Source of the DNA: Allomyces macrogynus ATCC 38327
Lineage: Eukaryota; Blastocladiomycota; Blastocladiomycetes; Blastocladiales; Blastocladiaceae
Reading direction: 5' to 3'
Length of the DNA: 64,000 nt
Assembly: GCA_000151295.1 (NCBI GenBank)
Contig: GG745340.1
Span: 303,743-367,742, forward strand
Position 1 is the first letter of the stretch. Every line of letters begins with the position of its first letter. The translations under genes and the position numbers were made by a program. The notes beneath the pieces were generated by a model that was not told the DNA's origin, did not search any database, and saw nothing but the letters and a program-made list of their open reading frames with translations. Positions 22,581 through 32,662 of the stretch are shown in pieces.

Positions 22581-24174
22581 GATCGGATGGGCGGGCGCGT
22601 GTGTGCTGCGTGCGTGCGGGCTGCCTACTGCTACTGCTGCGGGAGGCGCGCAAGAGTGATCTGGAGCACGCGGGTGGTCGAGGGCTGCGCGGCGCGGCGG
22701 GGCGGCGCAGGCGTGGTCGAGCGCGATGACGGGAACAGACGGGGCAGGCCTCAAAGGAGGATGGAGTTTGGCAGGCGGGGCGAGAGCGCGAGGGCAAGCA
22801 TGAAGAAAGCGGGGGCAAGACGAGGAGGAAGCAGAGCACGGAAGCCGCGGCAAACGGCGGACGGGCGAGGACGGGCGACGGGTTGGGCGACGCTCGCGAG
22901 CGGGCAGGAGGGCGGCGGAGGTGGAGGGTGGTGTTGGGTTGGGTCAGACGAGTGCCGTGGCGAGCGCGAGCAGAGCGTGCAGGAACGATGGGGGAGTGCC
23001 GAGGAGAACGGGTCGCCACTTGCACAGTGCAAGAGGTGGAGTACAGGCCCACGAACGGGTCCAGGCTGATCCACAAAAATGCCGGCTCCTGCACGAACGC
23101 CTAATGAAAAAAATGGCCGCGTTGGGTTCGGACGTGACCACTTCCTCTTCGCAAACGATACAGTCCACTCGTCGTCCCAGGGCAAGCCGTGGTCGTGTGG
23201 TCGTTGCGAGCCACACCGCAGAAGAAGACAGGCCCTCCCTGCCAGTGTGCCGGCCTGGCGATCTCTTTTCTGTGTTCGACGACGTCCAGCAGCAAAGTGA
23301 ACCTGCAAGAAACCCGTTCGATGGCTGGCCGCTCGCGAGCGAAAGCGACCACACGGACGGAGCGCGTGTTGACGCGTGATCAGCGTGTCGTCGTGTCGTC
23401 GTGGGTGCAGGTCCGAGTGGCGGCGAGGCGGGCGATCGTGTTTGGGGGCCAGCTTGGAGCGCAAAGTGTGGCGAGGCCCCCACCCCGCTCTGCCCCGTTA
23501 TCGGATTTTTGGTTTTCGGCGGCGTGCACACTGGAGGCGTGCGGACAGGCGTCGATGCCCACGTCAAGGTCGGCTGTGATCACCCAAGGCGCGCAGCGGT
23601 CGGCAACCACGACGACACCGTGGCCGCGGGTACAGCTGGTTCGAGCGACCGTGTGGTGTCCCAACCGGCAGCGGGCGTGCTGGAGAGCGCAATGCAGCAA
23701 GTTGGCAAGCGAATGGAGAGGAGCTGGGAGGCAAATGTGGAAATGCGGGATGGGCGTGGGCAGCCAAGGCGAAATGGCGCCAAGTGGACGCTGCTGTTGC
23801 GCACGACCACATGACCGCGATCTGTTAAGGGTACATTTCGACCCAGTTTTGACCTACTATTGACAACCGTGCAAGTCAACACACCCCAAAATCGCCAAAC
23901 CAGCGCCAGCCAGATCTAATATGCATGTATTTAAATCTTCGCGCCGTGTCCCGCCGTCTGGCCGTGCGGTGACGGGACAGGAAATGCGCGTGCACTGGGA
24001 GAGAGAAGAAAGAAACGACAGGGGCACACCAGAGGGGGGCAAGCGACAGCAGTGCCCTCGAGCAAATGAACGCAACGAATCGCGCGGCGTTGTCAAGACC
24101 GTCTCCGCCGGCGCGAGCGGAAACTAAAAAGGCAACAAAAAGAGACACGAATAGCCGACAAGCGCGACCGGCTA
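22581..24174. other. long GC-rich intergenic region upstream of the WNK gene
   Basis: The region is GC-rich and all six frames stay open for long stretches, but none shows conserved sequence or consistent splice joins. It probably holds the WNK 5'-UTR and promoter and the 3' end of the GT31 gene. Confidence 0.5.
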
Positions 24175-25876
24175 TCACGGCATGCCTTCCGGGAGAGCTG
24201 GCGCGGCTCCTGCCGGGTTCCGCACGACCGGCGCCGCTGCGGCCGGTGCCGGCGCGTCCATATTGACGCCAGGAATGACCCCACCCGCGACGTTGACACC
24301 AGGAACGACCCCGCCCGCGACATTCCCACCGGCATGTGCAATCTGGTCATGTCGTTGCCGCTCAGCGTCATCGGCCTTGCGCTCCTTGGCCTCGCGCTCG
24401 AGCTGCGCACAAGTGGCCTCGCACGGCGACCCGCACGTCTGGAACGACTGGTGCAGAATGCGGATGCCGTCGTCGGTGAGGTGGTGGAAGAGAATGTCGT
24501 CATCATTGCACAGGTACGGGTGTAGCCGCGTAATCCGGCCGGGCCGGCGCGGGTCGACAAAGTGCTTGAACTTGCTCGAGTGAATCCACTCGACGGGCGA
24601 GCCGGCGAGCCAAATGCCGAGCACGGCGTCCTCATTGGGCAGCGGCTTGAGCCACCCGGCACGCGCGTTGGTCGCAACCCACGACGCAATATCGGGCGAG
24701 AGCAGGTAACCGGCACCGGCCATGTACTAGAGAGATGCGGAGAACGGGCTGTTAGGACCGCGCTGAAGTTGGGATGGCAAACGCGCAGGCCAAGAAACGC
24801 ACCTGCGGGTAGACGGGCGACGAGAACTCGGGGTTGGCCCACTTGCCCTTGAGCAAACGAACATTGTTGACGTACTTGAACCCAATCATCGTCTGCGTGG
24901 GCCGGTGCTTGTCGACGAGCTGCATGAGCGACGGCACGTTGAACCACACGTCCGTGTCGGTCTTGAAGACAAAGCGCAGCTCCGGGAACGCGGCGCGGTT
25001 ATCGTGAATCCACTCGTGAATTAGCACCATCTTGGCCGAGAGCCCCTGGTAACTCTCCTCAAAATCGAGCAGCTGCAAATCCTTGTGCTCGTCGGCCTCG
25101 GCGCGCAGCTTGGCAGCCGACGCCGCGTCGAGCCCCTTGGTCCCAACAAAGAAGAGCAGTTTGGCGGTCGCATTGGCAGGAGCGGCAATGTGCGGCGACT
25201 TGTGCTGTAATGAGCGGAGCAACGCGCCCCACGTGGAGCGCACGGTCGCGCGGTAGTTGTTTTCGAGGTCGTTGTACGAAGTCGGCACCACGACCAACAG
25301 CGTGCACGTCGTGCACTCTGGCAGGTTGGCAAACAGCGGGCCGCGCTCGGCGGCGGGCGGTGGGTACCGTGGTGCGGGTGGAGCAGGTTGTGCCGGTGCG
25401 GGTGGTGCCGAATCCTTGGCAACGGGCGTATCGCCATTTGCCACGTCGTCCTCGACAGGGTTAGCGGCCGACGGGTCGAATTGGCCCGCGAGCGGCGACG
25501 CCGGCTGGTCTTCGTTGGCGTCGGGCCCGCTGGCCGCGTTCGCGTTGGGTGCCGGACTGCTGGGCGCAACCTTGCCCTTGCCCTTGCCCTTGTCCTTGCC
25601 CGTGTCCTTGGCGGGTGCAGCAGCTGGTGGTGCTGGTGGAGGAACAGCCGGGGTCGCGTCCTTGCCGTCGAGAATGGACGGCGCCACCAGCGAGCCAGCA
25701 CTTGTCGTCACCTCATCGAGTGTCACGGCACCAGGCGACTTGGCAGACGCGGGCCCTTGCTTGCCGTGGAGGCCCACAGCAATAAACAGCGCCATGGCTA
25801 CGACCAGTAGGAACATGACGCGCGACGGGCCGCCAAACCGGCCGTGCGACTCGGGGTGCGCGCCCGGCTTGGACAT
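24175..25876 (-). CDS. family 31 glycosyltransferase (beta-1,3-galactosyltransferase-like)
   Basis: A Golgi-type II membrane protein of 541 residues from exons 25876-24803 and 24726-24175, with a 76-base intron (GTGCGT donor, CTCTAG acceptor). A signal anchor is visible at about residues 20-38 (VMFLLVVAMALFIAVGLHG). A low-complexity stem with Pro/Ala and a Lys/Gly run (DTGKDKGKGKGK) follows. The catalytic part shows ATVRSTWGALLRS, LLFFVGTKGLD, LQLLDFEESYQGLSAKM, and the metal-binding segment FVFKTDTDVWFNVPSLMQL. Exon 2 adds AGAGYLLSPDIASWV and NEDAVLGIWLAG, matching the family's late motifs. The C-terminus carries a near-duplicate NVAGGVVPGVNVAGGVIPG. The likely reaction is transfer of a sugar in beta-1,3 linkage from a UDP-sugar; donor and acceptor cannot be told from sequence. 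Confidence 0.87.
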
Positions 25877-27793
25877 TTTTGCAGGTGCGGGTTAGGTTGG
25901 CGGAAACGACAGCAACAAGGCGCGAGAGGTGATATAGGTGGGGGCGACAGGCGACAGGCGCAAGCTGCTCGGTTGGCGACGGGCCACGGCTCGTGAGTGA
26001 GAGAACTTGAGCGAAATTGCAAAGAGTGCAGCACAGAGGACGGGCAGGCGAGGAGAGAAGAGATGAGGAGCGGCGTGCGCGATGGTCCTGGTTGAGGTCA
26101 CCGTTGCTTCGTTGGCACTTAGCGTGGGTCGGGCGGCCCAGTGTGGCGAACTCGGCCACGACGAGAGGCGGCTGCCAGTTGCGCAACGGAAATCACACCT
26201 TTCCCGCCTCTTTTGCACTTCACCGCGCGAAAGCAACGGAACCGACAGCGAGTCTGCTCTCGGCGGTCACAACGCGTGCGCAACCGCCTTGCCTCTCTTC
26301 CATTTATTTTCCGCTCCTCCCATCGCCGCGCGCGTGAGCGACCGCGCAAGACATGGTGCGTCCACAACAGGAGGCCTTCCTGACTGTGACGCAATTGTGA
26401 AGCAGGTCACTGGCCATCATAAGGATTCCACCAAATGGAAAGGAACTGCCAGGGCATCAGTGGTCGCGCTGTGACGTCTGCAAGAATCGTCAAATGTCAA
26501 TGTACACGAGCGGCAACCTCGAATTTTTGCGAGCAAGTGGCAATGCCTCTCAGAGTTCAACAGTGATGCGACAAACTCTGCTATATAGCCTTCAACGATT
26601 CTTGAGCGCAGAGAGCCGGACTGTGAGACCAAATTCGGCGATAATGGACGGCCGAACGCCCAGCGCGCCCGCACTGAGAGTACTCTTTGGCCGTCACATT
26701 GATGGCGAATTGTGGTGGGTACTGTGCTGTGCTTATGATATATCCATCATTTTGGTGCTGCTGCCCACCATTCGGCTGAGACATGGGGTGGAGATGATGT
26801 TTGACGTTGAAGCAAAGCAGCAGCATCACCTTGCTGTTCCAGAATGGAACTCCATTGTTATTTCAGCGACACTCCTCCAGAGTCCATCATCAACATGTTC
26901 ACACGGTTTCATACGACGCGTTGGCAGCCCTTCTGCCCATTTGGGAATATTATGCTCATGCTAACTGTGCTGCAAACTGTACTGCAAACTGTGCTGCAAA
27001 CGTGCTGAGAGGGCGACATGAACACGCCTGTCCAGAGCCTGCCTCTAGACACTCCAGAATTCTAACGCTGTATCGAAGATCGATGACCGGCACAACTGGA
27101 CAAGCCGCGTGTCCAAGACAGGTGAAATACTTGAAATATATGCGACCAGGCGCGCACTGCCATTTGATGCAATGTATCCAGCTGGTTTAGTGCTGGCGTC
27201 ATTGTTGTGTGCATGAGGCACAGCTTCTTGCGTTCAGGTAAGGGAAATATTGAATCGATGGCCCGTAAATCGCGCAGGGCTAAACTGGCAAGGTGGTGTT
27301 AGGAAGCTCTGGTTCACCAAAGGACTGTGCTGGTACTACTTGGGAGTGGCAAGGGCGACAGACACTGCCTGCCAACACTCCCAGCAGATTTGTTGCATCT
27401 CCGCCCGAGGGTCCCAGCGCCAGGCAGAAGTTAGCGAGCGATGACGAAGTATGCAAGACCGAGAAAAGTTCGAAGATGTTTACTGCTTTGTTGATCATTC
27501 AAAGGCTTAATAAAAAAGAGTGCATCAACTCAGGCATCAAAAAGGAGCAGGCGGCCAACCAAGACTCTGGGGCTGCCTGACAGGAGCACCAAATGGCGCC
27601 GCTTCATGGTTCGTCACGTGGCCTTCGATGCACGCGCGCATGGACCGTGCGGACACGAATGCGGCACGCGGCACTGTGGCGGAGAAAGGCAACACAGCGA
27701 TGGAATGAAAACCGAAAGAACGCAAGAGAAAAGAACCAAAGAACCAAACGACAGCTAACCACACCAAAAAGATAACGGGACACGCGCATACAT
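25877..27793. other. intergenic, lower GC in the middle
   Basis: The first few hundred bases are the likely GT31 promoter. From about 26400 to 27560 GC drops and no frame shows a recognisable family. It contains three copies of a 12-base unit at 26963-26998. Confidence 0.5.
26963..26998 (+). repeat. 12-bp tandem repeat, three copies
   Basis: Three adjacent copies of AACTGTGCTGCA, the middle one with one change, followed by a broken fourth copy. Confidence 0.85.
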
Positions 27794-28861
27794 TTACGAG
27801 TTGCGCGCGGCCTGCGCAGCAAACCCCACGAGCAGGAGCGCGTCCGAGACGGACGGACCCTCCTCGTTGGCGGCAGCGGCGGCGGCGGTGGGGACAGGGA
27901 CCACGTCCCCTGCCACCAACGCCGCCGCGGCTCGATTCTGGTCGTCAACATTGTCCTGTTGTCGAATCGCGACCGTGGCCGAGACCGACTCGTCGTCCTC
28001 GACCTCCACATCATCGTCGCCGAGATCGGCACTCGCGTCCATGGGCGAGAGCAGGAACTGGATGCTACCACGCGAAGGAGTCACAGGGGACGGGGGACTG
28101 GCGCGCGTGATGGCGGGCGCGGGCAGCGCGAGTGGTGGGAGGACCGGCGACGATGCGGTCGACGACGTCGACGGCATCAACGGGCCCGGCGCGGGCGCAT
28201 TAACGAGCGTCGGCGGCAGCAGCTTGGGCGAGGGCGTCGGGCTCGGCGTCGGGTGGTGCAGGTGCGTGGGCGTGTGCGGCGGTGTCAGAGCACGCGACGA
28301 GCGGGTCGGCGAGGTGGGCGTCTTGGCGCGCAGGTACGGGTGGTACCGGCGCGGCTGCGACGGCGAAGGGGACGTCGGTTCCGCAGCGCCAGATCCACCG
28401 GCAGCAGCGACAGCGGCCGCGGCCGCCGCGACGGCGGGCAGCGCGGCCTTGGACACGACGACGCGCGAGACGCGCGCAAGGGGCTCCCACCGCGGCGAGG
28501 GCGCGCCCGGGTAAAAGTGGACATGGGTGCCAGCGACGCGAGGCAGCAGTGCTTGGCGGCGCCACCAGGCCCCACCCTGCGCGTCGATCAAGAGCGCGCA
28601 TACGCTCGCGTACTCAAGCGACGAGGCGGCTGTTTGGTTCGAGTCGGCGTTGACGGGCACGGCCAGGACAATGTCGCCGGCGCGAACGAGCACGGGCACG
28701 GCACCGGGCAGCACCGCTTGTGTAACAAACCGTGGGGTCGGTGGAGCCGTGCTTGCGTTGGGCTGAGCGACACGCACAGCAGCAACAGCAGCGACAGCGG
28801 AAGCGAGCTGGGAAGCGGTGGTTGAGGGCGGCGGGCAAGCCGGGATCACAAGCGAGGCCAT
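27794..28861 (-). CDS. hypothetical protein, folded N-terminal part and disordered tail
   Basis: A single-exon frame of 355 codons from the ATG at 28861. I recognise no family. Residues about 45-135 have the mix of hydrophobic and charged residues of a folded domain (VLVRAGDIVLAVPVN, ASVCALLIDAQGGAWWRRQA, GTHVHFYPGAPSPRWEPLAR). The rest is Pro/Ser/Thr-rich with runs such as TPPHTPTHLHHPTPSPTPS, then an acidic patch (DLGDDDVEVEDDESVS), and it ends in a hydrophobic segment (DALLLVGFAAQAARNS). No signal peptide is obvious. Codon use is like that of the neighbours. It could be a regulatory or scaffold protein, but nothing in the sequence decides this. Confidence 0.6.
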   Translation of the reverse strand: MASLVIPACPPPSTTASQLASAVAAVAAVRVAQPNASTAPPTPRFVTQAVLPGAVPVLVRAGDIVLAVPVNADSNQTAASSLEYASVCALLIDAQGGAWWRRQALLPRVAGTHVHFYPGAPSPRWEPLARVSRVVVSKAALPAVAAAAAAVAAAGGSGAAEPTSPSPSQPRRYHPYLRAKTPTSPTRSSRALTPPHTPTHLHHPTPSPTPSPKLLPPTLVNAPAPGPLMPSTSSTASSPVLPPLALPAPAITRASPPSPVTPSRGSIQFLLSPMDASADLGDDDVEVEDDESVSATVAIRQQDNVDDQNRAAAALVAGDVVPVPTAAAAAANEEGPSVSDALLLVGFAAQAARNS

Positions 28862-30232
28862 GGCGGTGATGAAGGAGGCGGCGAGGCGGGGGCGAGGGCG
28901 ATCCGAAGATGGAGAAGGTCGAGCAGGGCGACAGCTGGTCGGGTAACCTGAGCAGTGAAGCGGGGGGAGGAGCGCTTTTATGGGCGCAAGGACCAAGACC
29001 AGAGCATGCGCGGGGAAGATCACGGAGGCCCCGGGCTGTCGCGGGTGCCGTCGCGGGTCGGGTCGGCCATTGCGTTGCCATGGTCGCCAGTCGATGTTGG
29101 TGGTGGTGTTGTCGACGCCGGGTCGGCGTCGGCGCGTGCCGGGTTCGACTCGCGAGCACACGCATGCCGCCAAGGGAAGTGTGCCCCTTCGACCAATCGC
29201 TGCTCGCGATGCGCTCGTCGCCGTCGGCCGCCGCTTCAGCCATGCTTTATCGCCTCGTGCTAGCTTTGGGGCACCGGCGTTTGCGGCGCAAAACTGGCAA
29301 GGGTCAGGCGAGTTTTTTTCTTGGTTCACTTCTTCCCGTTCACCATTTGCGCCTCGATGATTTCACGCTGGTCGCGCCTGCCTCAATGACGTTGGTTTCG
29401 TTTTGGTCGCGCGTGGATTGTTTCAGTGCGACTCCAACTCTTGGTTTTTCAACGGCTTTTCAACGCCAAAAAAAATTCCCCTCATCGAAATTAATGTAAG
29501 ATTTTTCAGGATTTTTTTCTGATTTTGTGTGTGACCAGATGCTCAACTCCACGGCCGGCTGCGCGACTCCAGGCGGATAAAAATGGTACGAAGCAGCACC
29601 TGGAGCCAGCCGACTCGCCCGAGCGAGACTCGGTGAATCCTCGTGTTATTTTTTTTCCAAGATGTTCGGAGACAAAATGGACGCAACGGGTCCTTTTTCT
29701 TGGTTTTGTTCTCGTCGCGTCTCCAGGCTGCAGGCAGGTCGAAAAACAATGCACGCTCGTGCCGCGATTTTCGCCCCAGGAAAAGTCACTCCGAGTTCTT
29801 CCGATTGTGGCGCGAGCAGCAACCGGGGTTCGCCACCGACAAACACCGCTCAAGAACAGCATCGTTTTCCACTGACGACCAAAACACCAACGCGTTGCCA
29901 GCCATTGAGAATGGTTGCTTGGTGACGGCGAACACGGCTCGTGCCACGAGCCGCCCCACGTCTTGGGTTTCAATCAGGTCCCCGACGCGCACGCAGGAAT
30001 CAAGGTCAGCGGATGAACGGCACTTGCTGTCAATCAGAACCAAACCCCAACCACTCAATCTATTGCACTGAACATTGTGCGCAACGCGATTTGACAAAAG
30101 AAACCAAGCCTGCGAAGATCGGCAAACGCGTGCTTGCTGATGAGGATCAGCACCATGGCGGTCTCGTGAACGGTCAATGCCGCGCTCTCTCTCTTAGCCC
30201 TTTCCACCATTCTCGGCCCCGTACGCTCCCGC
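28862..30232. other. intergenic between two minus-strand genes
   Basis: The first 500 bases are GC-rich and are probably the promoter and 5'-UTR of the orphan gene ending at 27794. The remainder has T-runs near 29500-29690 and open frames on both strands without family similarity. Confidence 0.5.
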
Positions 30233-31137
30233 TCACGCCGCCTCCGGCCCGCGCGGCGGCACCGCGGGCGGCGCCGGCGTCGTCGTGTTGGCGGAGCGTG
30301 CGCTGCCACGCGTCACGGCCGCCGATGGCCAGGACGGCACGAAAAAGTGAACCACAATGTAGAACACCCCAACCAGGATCAAGACGATGCCGGCAAACGC
30401 TACAAAGACCGCGCGAATACGGTCAATCGAGCGCGGCGGGCGAAAGAACGAGAGCGTTCATACAACGACGCACCAAAGTAGCCAGACGGGCGGATCACAA
30501 GACAACCCCAAAACAGGTAGACTACGCACGCGATCCATGACAATCAGCGCTCAAGTTCGCAGACGACGCGGGGGGAAGAGCGCGGCGGTGGAGGTTGACG
30601 GGACGGTGCGACGTACAGAAGCCGCGGCCTAGCAACGAATTGTCGCGTGGAGAAGCGTGGTCAGCCAATCTGCGAGCACGCAACGTGGCCGTGGCGACAA
30701 GCGGCAACAACGCACCCAACCAGTCCATCAAGAAGCTCAACGCCGGGTGCTTTGCAATTGGCAGCGCAATATCAAACTCGAGACCAATGATCACGGCCGC
30801 AAAGAAGCTGAACCGGGTCAAAATGGATTAATTTCCTTGCACGCGATGACGCTACAAGTGACAAGAACTCGTGCGTACATGGCATAGCAGCTCATCACAA
30901 TCGCCAGCTGCAGCGTTGACCACAGCAGGTTCAAAATGCCGGCCACCTCGGTTCACGAAGCACAATCCGATGTCGTGGCCGTGGTGAGGACGTGAGAACG
31001 GGTGGCGCTCGCTTGGCAAGCAAACGCAAAGCACGACGCGATTGAGCAAAGACGCGATCTGCTCATACCAGCAGCAAGAAACCCGACACAATGTTGATTC
31101 CGCGCACGACAAGATCACGGTCGACAGCAATGGCCAT
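30233..31137 (-). CDS. TVP15: Tvp15 / COPI-associated Golgi membrane protein
   Basis: A small four-pass membrane protein of 151 residues of the COPI_assoc family, which includes yeast Tvp15 and sits in late Golgi and COPI vesicles. Six exons fit frame and family: 31137-31069, 30946-30879, 30807-30716, 30628-30617 (only 12 bases), 30521-30474 and 30399-30233. Introns run 71 to 122 bases. Splicing yields the family pattern: VRGINIVSGFLLLVAGILNL, LAIVMSCYAIFFAAVIIGLE, FLMDWLGRGFFYLFWGCLV, then GYFAFAGIVLILVGVFYIVV as the last membrane segment. The GRGxFYxFxG motif is recovered only if the 12-base exon is used. The C-terminal tail is Ala/Pro/Thr-rich and cytosolic by prediction. Each splice was chosen for frame plus similarity, so minor boundary errors are possible. 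Confidence 0.8.
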
Positions 31138-31755
31138 GTTGAAGTGATTGGTGCTTGATCGAGATTGGACGATGTGCGATTTTGCTTGAATTCGCTGGCA
31201 ATCGCAGCGGGCGGACGGTTGCAGAGCTGGCGTGTCTTTTGCAGCGAGTCGTTGCGAGTGAGGTGATGTTGCAGCAGCGTGTCGTGGGGGTCGACTGGTC
31301 GTGAAAGAGAGAGGGAAACCGCGTCCGGCAACCGCCAAGCGTCTTCGATTCGTCGTTGCAGCCCAGCAACGTCCGAGCGCGTACTGACTATGCGTAAACA
31401 GCGCCACAGCCGGTTGAAGCCTGTCGTTGACGTTGTGCGCACCTCATTCACCAGTAAACTTGAAGACGATGTGATCCATTATTGATCGCTTTCTGTATGT
31501 CGAACTTGCGCCGTGAATGGTTGAGAAGGGTAATTGAGAATGGTTTGAGAGGAAGAATATGCATGGCCAACAGGATTGCTCCTGGTTTCGTGCAAGTCGC
31601 GAGTTGATCATTGTCACGTGCTCTGCTGTCTCCAACATTGCTGCATTTTTCCTCCAGTTTGTGATCACCTCGCAGGCACCACCGTAGCCGACGGCGACTA
31701 CCCCGGCTCTTGCTGCAACTTGACGCAATCGATTCTCGCAGAGCGGGCCGTCACG
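31138..31755. promoter_or_regulatory. divergent promoter region, TVP15 and mL49
   Basis: A 618-base gap separates the start codons of the minus-strand TVP15 and the plus-strand MRPL49. Regulatory sequence for both genes should lie here. I see no element I can name. Confidence 0.4.
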
Positions 31756-32330
31756 ATGTTCAGCCGCCTTGCCCACCGCCTCTACTCGACGGCCGCGGCT
31801 GCGCCGCGTATGGACCGACCTCTCGAGCTGCAACCGTGGTATTACCAACCAAACCAACACGAACGCCCCAAATCGTTGCTTTCTTTAGCGACTGTGCTCG
31901 AGTACCGCGTGCCCTACTTTGTCCACCGGACCAAGCCGGGTTTGCAGCTGCCCGTCTACCCGCGATACACGTTCAAGGGCACGCAGTGCGCAACGTTTGT
32001 GCGCAGGATTGAGGGCAACGGCAAGGTATGCGTGCTCTATGCTCGACGTGGTTGCCGTTCTTTGAGATGCGCAGTGGAGCAGCGTCGGTTGTCGATTGCG
32101 ATGACGCCGTCGTTGAAATTGCACAGTTGCGCACCTCGGACACGGCGCTGTTGCCTTGCAGTCGCTGACGCTTGTGCACGATTGCTCTTCATCTCCAGGT
32201 TCTCGCCGATCAGATCCGCGCCGAGTTCCCGGACTGGACCGTGGCCTACAACACGACCACGAACCAGATCAAGATCAAGGGCTACGTTGTTCCGCAATTG
32301 CGCCAGTTCTTGACCGAGCGCGGGTTCTAG
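31756..32330 (+). CDS. MRPL49: mitochondrial large-subunit ribosomal protein mL49
   Basis: A protein of 133 residues from exons 31756-32025 and 32199-32330 around a 173-base intron (GTATGC donor, TCCAG acceptor), the longest intron I could define here. The N-terminus MFSRLAHRLYSTAAAA is a good mitochondrial presequence. Family sequence follows: VPYFVHRTKPGLQLPVYPRY, then CATFVRRIEGNGK in exon 1, and VLADQIRAEFPDWTVAYNTT plus IKIKGYVVPQLRQFLTERGF in exon 2, ending in the usual GF. Members (yeast Img2) are part of the central protuberance region of the mitoribosome large subunit. Confidence 0.9.
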
Positions 32331-32662
32331 TGTGCTTGTTGTAGATTTTCCTTAGTTCTTTATGTTGTGTCCGAATTTTTTTGACACGTTGACTGGTCCT
32401 GATCGCTCGCCTCGACATGCCTCGCAATGGCCCCCCTTCCCACCCGCTCGATGTTGCAACTTATGGCCAGCAGACAGGCCGAGAGAAAGAAGGCGGTCCT
32501 ATTGGCTTTCATTTCGCTAATATCGTTCGCACGGCACCCCGGTGTATGAGCGATGCTCACCGTCCTGCCAAGACCGCCAGAAAGTCCATTCCAACGTGGT
32601 GTTCGATTTGATACAAATACCCCACTCCCCTCCCCCTCGCCGCCCCACCCGCGCGCCACACA
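32331..32662. other. convergent 3' gap
   Basis: It separates the stops of mL49 and the SUMO protease. No gene was seen. Confidence 0.6.

Noticed and set aside
22921..23379. Plus-strand frame of 152 codons upstream of the WNK gene
   Set aside because: It lies in a region open in all frames, has no conserved motif, and no splice or start supports it.
29506..29973. Opposed open frames of about 116-155 codons on both strands
   Set aside because: Neither strand shows a family motif or codon pattern better than the other.
30440..30475. Frameshift in the Tvp15 gene between GYFGASLYER and the last membrane segment
   Set aside because: A 74-base GT-AG intron (30473-30400) removes the apparent break and improves the family match.
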